A DNA stretch of 64,000 bases from Anisodus tanguticus (taxonomy: Eukaryota > Streptophyta > Magnoliopsida > Solanales > Solanaceae), in assembly GCA_034509755.1 (NCBI GenBank), contig CM067549.1, forward strand, positions 30,648,001 through 30,712,000. Reading direction: 5' to 3'. A program made the position numbers and the translations under genes. Below the pieces are notes generated by a model that did not search any database, was not told the origin of the DNA, and saw only the letters and a list, made by a program, of their open reading frames with translations. The number at the start of each line of letters is the position of its first letter. Within the stretch, counting starts at the first letter, position 1. Positions 1 to 11,386 of this stretch are shown one piece after another.

Positions 1-2365
1 TAACCTGATTTTTCATTGAGACACACACTTTCAATTTGTGTTCATGTGTCTACGTCTCTCTATGTTGCTTCTTTACAATGCTTCTTTTGTACTTCATTCA
101 GCTGCTCTCTCATCTGAGCCATCTCTCATTCAGATAGAATGAGTGCATGGACCTGGTTTATTTAATCACTAAACCTACTGATATTTTGAGGTAGATCAAA
201 CTTACATGCTTAACCTTTCTACATTAAGTTGCTTTCTCTTGGCAGATTCATCTCTTCTTCATTTGTATTGTCTGCATCTGATTCTATGATAGAACAAGTT
301 CATGGACCTGATTTATTCAATTTGTTACATCACCAGGTCTGATTCAGTCATTGCTAGAGCAAACTGTCTTTGCTCTGTATTACTGATCATCATCAACACA
401 TCTAATTGCTTCTTGTTCACTTGAATGGGATGGAACATGTCGTTTTAAGATAATCATTCTTTTTTTGTATCATTTCATTGAGCCAAGCTAACTAGGAATG
501 TTCATGTGTTTTATCAATCATTGAAACCACACACAAGACTTCTTGCTAATGCCAACAAATTCTCTTTTTTTATTATGACAAACATCATGAAAAAACAACA
601 CAGATAAAGAAGAAAAACTCAAGCTCATACCAACCAACAATGACATTGTCTTTTGTTTCACAATGGCAGTACCAGTTAAGTTCATCTTCAGTATCACATT
701 ATTCATTATTCTTCTTATTTATTTCTTTCCTCTTTTGGCATCATTAATAGAACATGTTGGATTAGTCAAGCAAACAATATGAACTTATGACCATTACGGC
801 TATCACATATACATCCAAACAGAATCAGTCCCTTAAGTAAGTCTATTAGACAACATTCAAATCAATACTCAAGGCACAAATTTAATAAGAACTGCAATAT
901 ATTTTCATTTACTTCATAAAGTACAATTCCAGTTCTATGGTTACAACAATATAGAACATATCATTCTTACAACATTTAGATGCTTCTAAGGATCTAGTTT
1001 TGGACAAAACTAGGGAGAACCTGGTCAATTTGCTAGGGACTGTGACCAAGGTGAAGAGTGAACCTACAACTAATTTCTAGAGAATTCTAACTAGGAGGAG
1101 TTGAAGCTTGATTATAAGGTAAGTATATATCTTTCTTTTTTTTCTTTCCTATGTCACCATATGGATCAACCCCTTTTCCTTAGGAAGAACTATCCTCTTT
1201 ATAAACCTTTTGGCCCCAAGAAGACTCACTATTTTTTTCCACCGATTTTGCCATGAGGACCAAGACGTTGTCTGTTCTCCCTTTCAAGGTTGTTGAGGTT
1301 TACTGTTAGCTTCCTTAGCCTTTTCTCCCCAGTTGGACCCTGAACCGTTATTCTTAGGTTGACGAGGGTTTTTTCCCATGCTTACGCTGACCATGACTGC
1401 ATTTTAGCACAAGTTTGAAGAGGGTTCTTTTCTTTTTCATCCTTCCTTGTTTCTCCAAAAATCATTAGATTTTCATTGCATATTATCTTTATCTTCATCA
1501 CCCCATATACACTTGAACTAACAGTGTCCAACAACATATTTTTTTTAGAGGTTGTTGTGACTCTATTTTCCCCCGAACTAACCCCTGTTTTGGGGGTTTT
1601 AAAAGGTTCTCCCTTTTGATAAGCCCCAACTAGATTTCCTTCCCTTTTCCTTTTTCATATGGAGTATATATTCGTATAGGAGGGAATAGGGGGTTGATGA
1701 GGGTAAAATGGAGCATTTGGACAGAGGAATTGAAGGTTTGTGAGGGATTGATCAGAATCAAAAGATGAGTCTGACATCTTTCCTTTTTCGTTCTGTCTTT
1801 TAGGATTTGGGAGAGAGAGAGAGAGAGAGAGAGCAAATTGAGTTTTGAGATGAGTGATATAGAGATGTGGTTCATTTAAGTAGAGGTAAGGGCAGAAGAC
1901 GAAGAGAAAAGTGGTGTGAATATGGTATTTGAAAATTTGGTTTTGGAAAAGGTGTGATGTGATAGTGACTTGCTTTTGAGATAGTTATCATGACATAGCT
2001 TTTTTTTCTTCTCAATGTACCTAAGATGACGGCTGACGCAGACTAGGTTGGGAGACCAAGTTATCTTAGTTGTTTTAATGATTCGGTTGTAGTATTTATT
2101 CCAAAGAAAAGGAATGCATACTTGAAATGTAATGATTAACCGTTTGCAATCTTGATCCTTTAAGCCAAATGTTGTGTCAAAAAAATTCATTAGACATTAA
2201 GAGACTATGACACTATTTAGAGTATAGGACATACAACTTAATGTATGAGACTGAGTAACACATTGTTCAATTCAGGATCTCCGATTAATCCAACCCACAA
2301 CGTTTTATAAGCCATAAATGGATACTGGTATGGTTTTCATCCAACTATGACATGATCATTGTTGT
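1..2365. other. AT-rich intergenic DNA, no recognised gene
   Basis: Only short open frames occur on either strand, and none shows a recognisable domain. The stretch around 1130-1400 is somewhat richer in G+C, and its minus strand would read as a basic, Asn/Gly/Pro-rich peptide with stops. I could not place it in any family. Nothing else stands out apart from the microsatellite at 1810-1833. Confidence 0.5.
1810..1833. repeat. (GA)n microsatellite
   Basis: About twelve uninterrupted GA dinucleotides, followed by CAAATTG. It is a simple sequence repeat with no sign of function. Confidence 0.95.
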
Positions 2366-2632
2366 TGTTCACTTTTACGCGTGCCATAAAAGCTACTAGG
2401 AGGTTGTTGGAACTCTATTCAGATATTTTTTTTAGAGTCGCCACCTAATTTATAGGGAAATTAGAAAACCCAAGTAAAAAGGGTTTATTAAAAAATCTCT
2501 GAAAAATCTTTTAAGACCAGGGAGATTGAGGTAGGGGTTCTAGTGATCCCTCCGGGTAGGTGTTAAGCATCCCGGTATTAAGGAGCCGTAGAATACGATT
2601 GACCTTCAGGTTCTATAACATGTTTAACTGCG
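2366..2632 (-). repeat. Dispersed repeat, inverted copy (left arm)
   Basis: Read on the minus strand, this stretch matches 8341-8574 and, more weakly, 11105-11386. Shared landmarks, in minus-strand order, are a TTAAACATG block, a GAAGGTCAA block followed by CGTATTCTACGG, a conserved CACC/GGATC block, a TTAGGYGGYGACTC block and an outer GCGTAAAAGTGAAC end. It lies in the opposite orientation to the other two copies. The GGYGACTC block resembles LTR/primer-site sequence of Ty3/gypsy elements from memory, but the element type is not established. It could equally be one arm of a foldback element. Confidence 0.7.
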
Positions 2633-3452
2633 AGTAATTATCTTAAAAGAGTATTTATTTTCTGCCAAAATCATAGCATATCATTTTAATTTTTCATTTC
2701 AAGTTAGAAAGGAGGTTTTTAAAATCAAAGAGTTGAGTTCCGCTTAAAAAGTTTATATAGGGGTATTTTAGCCAATCCATTTTCGTACTTCAAAGGGATT
2801 GGAATCAAAAAATGATTTTCAAACTTGATTTGGGACTGATTTGGACTTTAATGAATAATCAGACTGTTTTGGACTCCTTTCTTCTTTAAAAATCGGACCG
2901 CATACTCCTTAATGTTTGGGCTTTATAAATGACAAAATAGGCTACTGAATTGATAATTCAAATCTAAAACTTTTTGAAAATTGGATCGAATAGACATTGG
3001 AAGTTGATTTTTTTGCTGAACCCAACTCAAATAATTTTGAAAAAGATTAAAATACCTATCTTGAACTTGAGTTGAATTATGGGCTTTGGAGTGATTATGG
3101 AATATGAATTGATCTCTTGGGATAAGCATGAAAAAAAGGAAATAATGATTTTCTATTCTTTCAAAAAATTCAAAGCTTGTCATTTCAAAAGAATTATACT
3201 CTTTTCAACTTTAATTTTTTTTCAAAAAGGTGCAAATGATATTGGATAATTTATTGAACTAATAGCGGACTACTCAAATTAATCTTTGAGTGTTCTTAGT
3301 CCGAAAATATGTTGACCAAATTACTCTTGTGCAAATCATTTTTGACGAAAGTTAACTCTTTTGTTTTCAAAAAAACTTTGAGTTTGAAATAAATGAATGA
3401 CAATGATTTTGCGGAAATTTAAACACGTTTAAGCAATTTACATCATTTAAAC
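2633..3452. other. AT-rich spacer left of the copia insertion
   Basis: About 0.8 kb of low-complexity AT-rich sequence with no coding signal, between the left repeat arm and the copia 5' LTR. The last five bases (3448-3452, TAAAC) are the left target-site duplication of the copia element. Confidence 0.6.
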
Positions 3453-4582
3453 TGTTGGAGATTTACTAATGTGGAATTAAGTTTATCCCATTATTTATGA
3501 CTCGAACAATTGGGGCCTCGCACGTCGGAAACGTCGTTTCCACACACGTGCAATCTTAGTGCCAAGTATCGTAAATTTCGTTAATGAAAGAGATATTGGT
3601 ACGTAAGTGAAATGTTTGAGACATAGAATGATGGACGGTTATTGAATTAATAACAAGTGTTCCACGTTGGTAAATGAAAGAAGAATTGTGCGAGGTGTAA
3701 GATGGAACGGGTCGGAAAAGGGCCGCGGAGTCGAGAAGGGCCGCGACGCCTCCCGGACTGGGCCGCGCTGATTAATTCCCATTTTAGCCTCTGGAGCCGC
3801 GGCGCTAAATGCTGCAGCGCCGCGGCGCATCCCAGGCAGTGTTTGCTCGACTGAATTCCAAAGGTTTGGTTGTTGAGTGGGCTTCAATGGCATTGAAACC
3901 ACCCAATAATGATCATTACTTGGACCATTATGTTATTGCATTACTTGGAGGTTAAATGTCATCCATTACATGAAAATTGATTGCCATTGTGGGTCACTTG
4001 AAGAGGACATCTTACACACATATAAATTTAAGATTTGTCTCAATTCTATAGAGGACACACATATAGCTGAACATGGAGAGACCATGAACAGAAAAATAAG
4101 TTCACAATACCATAAAGAGATCAGATTTTCCTGATAGCAATCCTTCTCTTAGCAATCTTCATTATTTGTGTTCTTCGTTGAGATCATTTCTAGGCTTTGC
4201 ACACCTGATAGTTTGTTGTTTCATCTTGGGAGACTATTGTCCACACTTTCGTAAAACATATATACGGGGACAATCTTGTCTTAAAGACAGAGAGCCATTT
4301 CTCGACTCAGCCGGTGGTGTTGTGTTTACCTAATTGGTTGCTAAGTGTTTCAAGTGTTAACCTTATAGACGAAGGACTCTAACCGTTCGTATTCTCAGTG
4401 GATCTACAAGCCACAAGTGGAGCAGTTCATAATCTTGTATTTCCGAATACAAATTCTATATTTGAAGTTTCATTCAAGATCAAGATATTGACAACTTGTT
4501 GTTGTCCTCATTGTTGTTTATCATTTCGATCACTATAATAGTTATTTACTATTCCCATTATTGCTTTACATATATTTCAATA
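3453..4582 (+). repeat. Copia 5' LTR
   Basis: Starts TGTTGGAGATT and ends about TTCAATA. It matches 7194-8340 throughout, with scattered substitutions. A TATAAATTT box lies near 4020, followed by the probable transcript start region. The middle part (about 3710-3840) is strikingly G+C-rich against AT-rich surroundings. The first bases after the LTR do not give a clear primer-binding site, so that site has decayed or been lost. Confidence 0.92.
3796..3826. other. Perfect GC-rich hairpin inside the LTR
   Basis: An 11-bp stem, GCCGCGGCGCT paired with AGCGCCGCGGC, surrounds the 9-base loop AAATGCTGC. The other LTR carries the same structure at about 7552-7583 with stem mutations. It may be a structured element in the LTR transcript. 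Function is unknown. Confidence 0.8.
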
Positions 4583-6185
4583 ATTTTAAGACAAGATTGT
4601 ATTAGTGATTCGAAAGATGTTGGTCGACAAGTGTGTGACCAAATCTGGTTGTGGTTTTCTTCTTGAAAACAGTTATGTTGAGAGTTTTGCTAACAGTTCA
4701 AACTACAACCGTGCTTTCAAAACTGGTCATAGTTTTGGTTCTCTCTTTGACGACAGTTACAAATCTGTTTCCGTCAAAGAAGGGATCTTTGGATCTGATA
4801 CTGAGCTTCAAGATACTGCTGATAGTCATGCTAGTACGGCTAAAGATCAAGGATGAGTTAGTGTCACCGCTCCCGAGGGTGGTGGAAACAAGTGTCCACG
4901 AGAGGCTAAGGATGTCAACTGGGACAAGAAGAGAAGGTTGAAGATGATGTTCTATCATGAAGCAACAGGCCTATATCTGTCCCAGACAAAGGATCCAAAT
5001 TATGGTAAGGAGGATATGGACACTCAGTCTGACTGAAGTGGGCTAGAATCCAAAAGGTCTAAGTTAATCCTTCCTTATCTATAATGTGTTTAGTTAATAT
5101 CTGAATAAAAATGTGTAAAACAAGGCTGGGAATATGAAGTGTCTTTATTAAAAACTTATATTCCCTATACTCTAAAATCATATATTAAATCTCATTCCTT
5201 CCCGGTTAAAGATTGGACTATAGTAAATAAAACTTAAAAGATCTGTTCTTTTAAGTGTAATTATGACAAATGTGTAAAGTATGTTCACACATATGAAGGA
5301 TAAAGATCCACTGAATGTGCAAAAATTGTTACCACTCTTAAGTAAGCGCCAGAAATTGTCTGGGCACCAATCTAAAAGGAAGAAGACTAAAAGATAATGA
5401 CTTATCTTAAGACGTTGAACCTGTCATGCTATTTGACAGAAGATCCTTCATTTGATAGGATGATATTGGACACTCAGTCGTACAAAGCCTACGGGAGACT
5501 GGATGGGCCATATTTCAATTAATAAGGATGATGATGGACACTCAGTCGTACAAAGCCTACGGGCGACTGGAGTGGGGCCAGAATTCATTTGATAAGAAAA
5601 GTAATGAACACCCAGTGAGGTGGGCCAAAATTTCCAGGTCTTAAATGATCTAAAGGCCAAAAGAAAGGCAGAAAAGAAATTGGACACTCAGTCTGCTAAA
5701 GCAACTGGAGTGGGCCAGAGTATCCAGATCACATATGATCCGGTTATGCCCTAACCACGGGCAAGAGGTTATTCAAGTGAAGCAACGCCACCTCTAAAGT
5801 ATAAGGAGTTGGAGAGGCTGTCCTCAATAGGACTTCAGGGAATGGGATCACTCTAAAAGGAGGTGATACATGTCCCAAACTTGGTTTCACGGTCGCTGTT
5901 GGACAAGATGGTTTGAGACTAGTCCAACAGGTTTGTAATAACTAAGAAAAGTACAGTATATATGTGGCTAAATAAATGATATATTTGTAATCCATGCATC
6001 TATGCCCTCATAGATTAAGACACGTTAAATAGAAAGTCATTCAAAAGCTAACGAAGTTGAGATTGTTGCCTTCTGTCGACATAAACCCTCAAAATGAATG
6101 TGAGGTAGGCGAAGAGGCAAAATCACCTTTCCATTCCTTCAATGGAATAGCGAAAGAAGCACCGCTCCTCTAGAACTTAGTCACA
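4583..6185 (+). other. Copia internal region without recognisable gag
   Basis: An open frame at 4605-4856 (83 codons) opens just inside the 5' LTR where gag would be expected. Its Ser/Asp-rich product shows no copia gag motif and no zinc knuckle. The rest has frequent stops on both strands and contains the degenerate motif series at 5014-5720. I recognise no host gene here. Confidence 0.6.
5464..5722 (+). repeat. Degenerate ~70-bp motif series in the copia interior
   Basis: A block beginning GGACACTCAGTC and closing near ACTGGAGTGGGCCA recurs at about 5468, 5534, 5606 and 5680, with a further isolated copy near 5014. Spacing is about 66-74 bp. The second and third blocks share CGTACAAAGCCTACGGG. 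It may be a structured or regulatory repeat of the element. It does not encode a recognised protein. Confidence 0.75.
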
Positions 6186-6189
6186 CCTA

Positions 6190-6310
6190 CATGGGTGATT
6201 TGAAGTTTGTACAAAATAGAGGGGGGAGACAAGTACTTTATGACCTTCATTGATGATGGTACAACATATTGTATCCTTTGTTTGTTGAAAAGCAAAAGAT
6301 AAAGTTGTTG
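6190..6310 (+). pseudogene. Copia integrase remnant
   Basis: Across two frames the sequence reads GDLKFVQNRGG, then KYFMTFIDD.TTYCI.CLLKSKDK. This is the start of the copia integrase catalytic core, including the first catalytic Asp in the FIDD motif. A frameshift near 6225-6230 splits the motif, and the rest of the integrase and all of the RT are deleted. An in-frame 71-codon run (6269-6484) bridges from here into the RNase H tail, showing the internal deletion. Confidence 0.8.
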
Positions 6311-6399
6311 AAGAGAATAAGCGCTACAAAGCAGAAGTTGAAAAATCAACTAAGACTACGACATGGATTGGCTTCAGAAAGGGCATGGATGACGGCGTC

Positions 6400-6558
6400 T
6401 GGACATATCTATCGGAGACATAAGACCGTACGACAGTTGATCATCACGGGTGTCACTTCCTTGATTACTAATCAAAGGATATAGCGGACCCTTTAACTAA
6501 AGGACTACCCGAAGATCAAAAGTTCTGCCTGTCTAGGGGAATGGGCTTAAAACCCAAA
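6400..6558 (+). pseudogene. Copia RNase H C-terminal remnant
   Basis: Reads RHKTVRQLIITGV, then, after a frameshift, DIADPLTKGLPEDQ and SRGMGLKP. This is the typical last part of a copia polyprotein. The catalytic part of RNase H is absent. It is non-functional. Confidence 0.85.
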
Positions 6559-7183
6559 CAATACAAACCTTTGCGGTGGTAACCCAACCATACTGACTGT
6601 AGATCCTAAGAATTTGGTTCAATGGGAAAACTAAGCTGGAAAAGGTTCAGTTGAGCGCTTCGGTGAAAGCTAGAGCACTTCGGATTATGATTTATGTAAA
6701 GAAACATGAATCCAAAGCCATTCTCGCGATAGACATTAAAGTGCTACCTGCATGGTGGGTAAAGGTTAAGCGTTCAAACCTTTAACGATCCTCAAACGGT
6801 TGAGGTTAAGGTTGGGGAAACTTTTAATGATTCCTAACACTTGTGAAGTGGGGTCTAGAAGGATACCTTATAGGAGATCACTTATTTAAGTGCGAGGATA
6901 GGCCGCCTCAAAGGAGCGCACTTAAGAAACCAAATGTGTCCATGGCCACAGCGGACAGAACAAAAGAAGAAATGGATAAATGGGAGGTATTGTGTTGGTA
7001 CCGTTGTCTTGGCTTACATTAAACACTGAAGGTTCGAGACATCACATTCACCGCGCAGTAAGTAAGTCCGATGGTATTCAACTAGGGAAGGTTTAAAGCG
7101 AAAGCTACCTCTCCTGATGCAATATCTTTTCGCCGAAAGATTGCTAAAACCAGACACCTTGTGTGTGCGCCAAAATCTCTTTC
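6559..7183 (+). other. Copia 3' untranslated interior
   Basis: About 0.6 kb of stop-rich sequence between the end of pol and the polypurine tract. Several copia families carry such a long non-coding tail. No motif is recognised in it. Confidence 0.55.
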
Positions 7184-7193
7184 AAGAGGGGAT
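7184..7193 (+). promoter_or_regulatory. Copia polypurine tract
   Basis: AAGAGGGGAT lies directly before the TGTTGG of the 3' LTR. It is the expected primer site for plus-strand DNA synthesis and fixes the left border of the 3' LTR. Confidence 0.88.
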
Positions 7194-8340
7194 TGTTGGA
7201 AATTTACTAATGTGGAATTAAGTTTATCCCATTATTTATGGCTCGAACAATTGGGGCTCCGCACGTCAGAAACGTTGTTTCCACACACGTGCAATCTTAG
7301 TGCCAAGTATCATAAATTTCGTTAATGAAAGAGATATTGGTATGTAAGTGAAATGTTTGAGACGTAGAATGATGGACGGTTATTGGGTTAATAACGAGTG
7401 TTCCACATTGGTAAACGAAGGAATGATTATGCGAGGTGTAAGATGGAATGGGTCGGAAAAGGGTCATGGAGCCGAGAAGGGCCGCGGCGCCTCCCGGACT
7501 GGGCAGCGGCGCCGGAGTACCGCGGCGCTAATTCCCATTTTAGTCTCTGGAGCCGCGACGCTAAATGCTGCAGCGCCGCGGTGCTTCCTAGGCAGTGTTT
7601 GCTCGACGGAATCCCAAATGTTTGGTTGTTGAGGGGGCTTCAATGGCATTGAAACCACCCAATAATGGTCATTACTTGGACCATTATGTTGTTGCATTAC
7701 TTGGGGGTTAAATGTCATCCATTACATGACAATTGATTGCCATTGTAGGGCACTTGAAGATGCCATCTTGCACACTTATAAATTGAAGCTTTGGCTCAAT
7801 TCTATAGAGGACACACATATAGCTGAACATGGAGAGACCATGAACAGAAAAATAAGTTCACAATACCACAAAGAGATCAGATTTTCCTGATAGCAATCCT
7901 TCTCTTAGCAATCTTCATTATTCGTGTTCTTCGTTGAGATCATTTGTGTAGGCTTTGCACACTTGATAGTTTGTTGTTTCATCTTGGGAGACTATTGTCC
8001 ACACTTCCGTAAAGCCTATATACGGGGGAAATCTTGTCTTAAAGATAGAGAGCCATCTCTCGACTCAGTCGGTGGTGTTGTGTTTACCTAATTAGTTGCT
8101 AAGTGTTTCAGGTGTTAACCTTATAGACGAAGAACTCTAACCGTTCATATTCTCAGCGGATCTACAAGCCACAAGTGGAGCAGTTCATAATCTTGTATTT
8201 CCGAATACAAATTCTATATTTGAAGTTTCATTCAAGATCAAGATATTGATAACTTGTTGTTGTCCTCATTGTTGTTTTTCTTTTCGATCACTGTAATAGT
8301 TATTTACTATTCCCGTTGTTTCTTTACAAATATTCCAAGA
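7194..8340 (+). repeat. Copia 3' LTR
   Basis: Pairs with 3453-4582. It starts TGTTGGAAATT and ends CCAAGA. It is 1147 bp against 1130 bp for the 5' copy, the difference being small indels, mostly in the GC-rich segment near 7500. A TATAAATTG box lies near 7779. TAAAC at 8341-8345 is the right target duplication. Confidence 0.92.
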
Positions 8341-8574
8341 TAAACATGCCATAGAACCCGAAGGTCAACCGTATTCTACGGATCCTTAATAACGGGGTGT
8401 CTAACACCTTCCCCGGGGATCACCAGGACCCTTACCTCGACTCTTTGAATAAAACCTTTCAACTTGGTTTTCCTAATTTACCTATAAATTAGGCGGTGAC
8501 TCTAAAAATAATTATCCGACTTAGAGCACCAACAACCTCATAGTAGCTTTTATGCCTCCGCGTAAAAGTGAACC
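8341..8574 (+). repeat. Dispersed repeat, right arm interrupted by copia
   Basis: Plus-orientation copy of the family seen inverted at 2366-2632. Before the copia insertion, the TTAAAC at 3447-3452 continued directly into ATGCCATAGAACC here. Together with the left arm it may have formed a foldback-like structure of roughly 1.3 kb. Two independent insertions in opposite directions are the alternative. Confidence 0.7.
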
Positions 8575-11104
8575 GTAACATGTATGTAATAGGTTTGAAC
8601 TTGAATTTGTCCTTTGAAAATGGCCATAGACTGATATGTATCTTTCTGTTGTTTTAAATTCTAACTTGAATTGACTCATGAATGTCTTGTTCCTTGTTAG
8701 ATAAGTTTGAAAAACAGTAATGTTGTGAAAGATCACCTAGTGTTACAGTTTCTTCTAATATTAAGTATAGGAAATATCTAACTGCTTTAGTTGCCTAAAA
8801 TTAGTTCAAATTAGGTAGAGTTATCCCTTTGTTGTCATGAAAGGTTGAACAATTAATGTGGTTCATCTGATCCTCTCTTCCCTCAGTTTACTAAACTTGA
8901 TCATCTGTGTGTGTTGTCCATTTTATTGTGGCAAGCATGAGACTGCTTTGGTTTGAGCTTGATTAAGAAATAGGATGCCTGCATAATATATAAGGAGACA
9001 GTCTATGTAGAAGCAGCATGAATATGTTTTCTTTGAGTCTGATTTCTTTCAAAATGCTAGGATCCAGTTTTCTTAGTCTCCCCTCCTTTCTCCCATAGTA
9101 GTACATTAAGTGATACAGGTTTCCCCTTTGCCCTTGTTTTGAGCCCAATTCTTTTCCCTATATGCTAGACTGTCATTGTTAACGTGACCTGGTAGGTCTT
9201 ATGAACCCAGAAAATTAAGTTTGCCCATCATAGGACCCTTAAGGTTGAGTGTATGATTTCAGCTAAAAAAATTTGTTGAGTGTTCTGAGTCTGATGTTCT
9301 TCTTGTATGCCATCTGCACATTTCTGTTAAATACATCATGGTGTCAAACTGAATACTTGAATCTTTTATCCAGTAATCATGTCCCTACTTGATTGATCCA
9401 TCATTTGTTGGTGATTTTGGGTATGTGTGTTATCTGATGTCTTCAATGTGCAAGTATACCACCCCATATGACTCATGTATACTACTGAGCATATAGGGTA
9501 TACACATGATCTGTGTATTCAAAGTATTCAAGGTGTATAATGCTATATATCAGTGTATACATGAGGTATATGACGTAGGTCTTAAGTAGTACAACCCCTG
9601 TATATCATCTGATTCCTCTTCTTCTCTTGTGTGCTTAAATAACGTGCCCTAGATATACCAGATATACATGCAAATATATATTGTTATACACCTTCAAGTG
9701 TATAATAATGTATATCATGTATATCCATGTAGTATCATACCATTTTTACCGTGGTCTTAGGCCTGTTTGTGTTTGTTTTTTTGGACTCTCTTGAAAGTGG
9801 GCTTGTCTAGTTTATTTGTCTTCAATTATATTGTTTAGGCCGAAATGGGCTTGTTTGCACTTTTTATTTGTTTGAACCATGTGTGCTTAGATAGACACAG
9901 GCCTAAATATATTTTATATGTCCGTGTGTATGCATGCCTAGCATACTTAGGTTTGATTCAATAAATCTACATGATAGATAAAATCTTTGTTAGTTAATTG
10001 ATTAAGTGCGGATGCATTCTAACTTCCACTCTCCTTTTTCCCTTTGTCTTTGCATGAACTTCCAACTGGGTCTTTTAGCCTCCTTCGTTGTTTCTGTTGG
10101 GCTTAAAACCCAGCATTCTCTTTAGATCGAGTCAACTCATAAGGCTGGGTCCAACTCTCGTACATACGAATAGAGAGAGGAGGTGGGCCTGGACCCTTGA
10201 AGGCCCATCAATGGATAAAAAATTGTACTTTTAATGTTGATGGGTTTAATACACCCATCAACCTGTTTTTCATTTTTTTTTTTTTTTTGCCTTTGTTTGT
10301 TTGTATATGTAAAAACATGCTGATGTGTTTATTGGAACCATTTAAAAACTATAGTTCAAATCTCTATGTGAATATCTCTAGAATGAATAGGAACCCGTTT
10401 TATAAATTAAAGGCCCGGCACAAAAGATAAAAACAAGATACAGTTAGTCTTTATCCAATCTGTTTGGTTTTCAAACTAATGTTAAATAACTTTAAAATAA
10501 TGTATGTTCTTGAAATGCTAAAATAGGATGTGCTTAAAGATTTGCAAAGAAACATTTTATAAGTGACCAAAGATGGGTTTTGGGCTTCGGCCTACTCGAA
10601 ACAAAAGAATAAAATCATTTGGGCCTAGCCCATAGAAATTGATACCATAGAAAGGGGAAAGGTTCGGCTAGCCCACAGAAAACTGATTTCCTTAGTTAAA
10701 CAAGAATGAAAATGTTATTTCTCCCTAAAAAGAATTTTAAAAAAGTATTTTTGAAGAAGTTCATTTGGACACTCCCAATAACAAATGCAAGTCTTTGCTT
10801 AAGCATTTACAAACGATAGCTTTAAGTTTTCAAAATAAAATAGATCAAATCATTTTCTCAAACCAAACTTTAATGAAATAAGTAGACTTACACAATTTTG
10901 GACCAAATAAAGTGGAACTCTATTCAAAAGAAAATTTGAATGTGTTTTGGTCTAGAAAAGTAGTGAAGGTCAACTTAAATCTTTTAATAGGTTCAAATTT
11001 GTTTTACCTAAATCAAAGGGGATTTTTCACAAATCTTTCTTATTCCTAAATGCCATGAATAAACAAGACTATTTTTTTATACATATCTTTTAAAACACAC
11101 CTTT
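8575..11104. other. AT-rich intergenic DNA
   Basis: No coding signal is recognised. Two local patterns are visible. First, about 9440-9740 is crowded with GTATA/TATAC words (GTGTATA, GTATAC, TATACAC). Second, a small hairpin, TGATGGGT (10238-10245) and ACCCATCA (10253-10260), has a 7-base loop just before a poly-T run near 10270-10285. Neither can be assigned a function. Confidence 0.55.
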
Positions 11105-11386
11105 TAAGTAAATAGATATTTTAGCCATAATATTAAAACTCGTAGGTAAATCGCATTGGGCAGATTCCTTCTGAGGTGCCTAACACCTTCCTCGAGGAAT
11201 CACCAGAACCCTTACCTAAACTCTGGTACTTTTTTCAAAGATTTTCGAACTAAAAAATCTTTAATAAAAATAGTTTCCTAATTTTCCAAAATTCATTAGG
11301 TGACGACTCTGTTTCAAAAGAAAACACGGAGTCAAGTTATGATAGTAGCTTTTGTGCCCGCGTAAAAGTGAATCATTACAACTAAT
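11105..11386 (+). repeat. Dispersed repeat, third copy
   Basis: Shares with 8341-8574 the CCTAACACCTTCC block, the ATCACCAGAACCCTTACCT block, the ATTAGGTGACGACTC block and the outer GCGTAAAAGTGAA end. It is more diverged and has a longer AT-rich insert before GACTC. Orientation is plus. Confidence 0.7.

Larger units (their letters stand above)
3453..8340 (+). mobile_element. Defective Ty1/copia LTR retrotransposon, 4.9 kb
   Basis: Two direct LTRs (3453-4582 and 7194-8340) bound this element. It starts TGTTGG and ends CCAAGA, a one-base variant of the expected CCAACA. The 5-bp duplication TAAAC flanks it at 3448-3452 and 8341-8345. A polypurine tract precedes the 3' LTR. The 2.6-kb interior keeps only a slice of integrase and the C-terminal end of RNase H, so the element cannot move by itself. 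The left copy of the dispersed repeat, read on the minus strand, carries TTAAACATG uninterrupted, which acts as a paralogous empty site. Visible substitutions and small indels between the LTRs show the insertion is not recent. Confidence 0.92.

Noticed and set aside
4605..4856. 83-codon frame as a copia gag gene
   Set aside because: Right position but no gag or zinc-knuckle motif, and an equally open overlapping frame exists at 4651-4941. Left as unassigned.
10238..10285. Hairpin followed by a T-run, resembling a bacterial terminator
   Set aside because: The context is plant nuclear DNA with no gene upstream. A short chance hairpin is enough to explain it.
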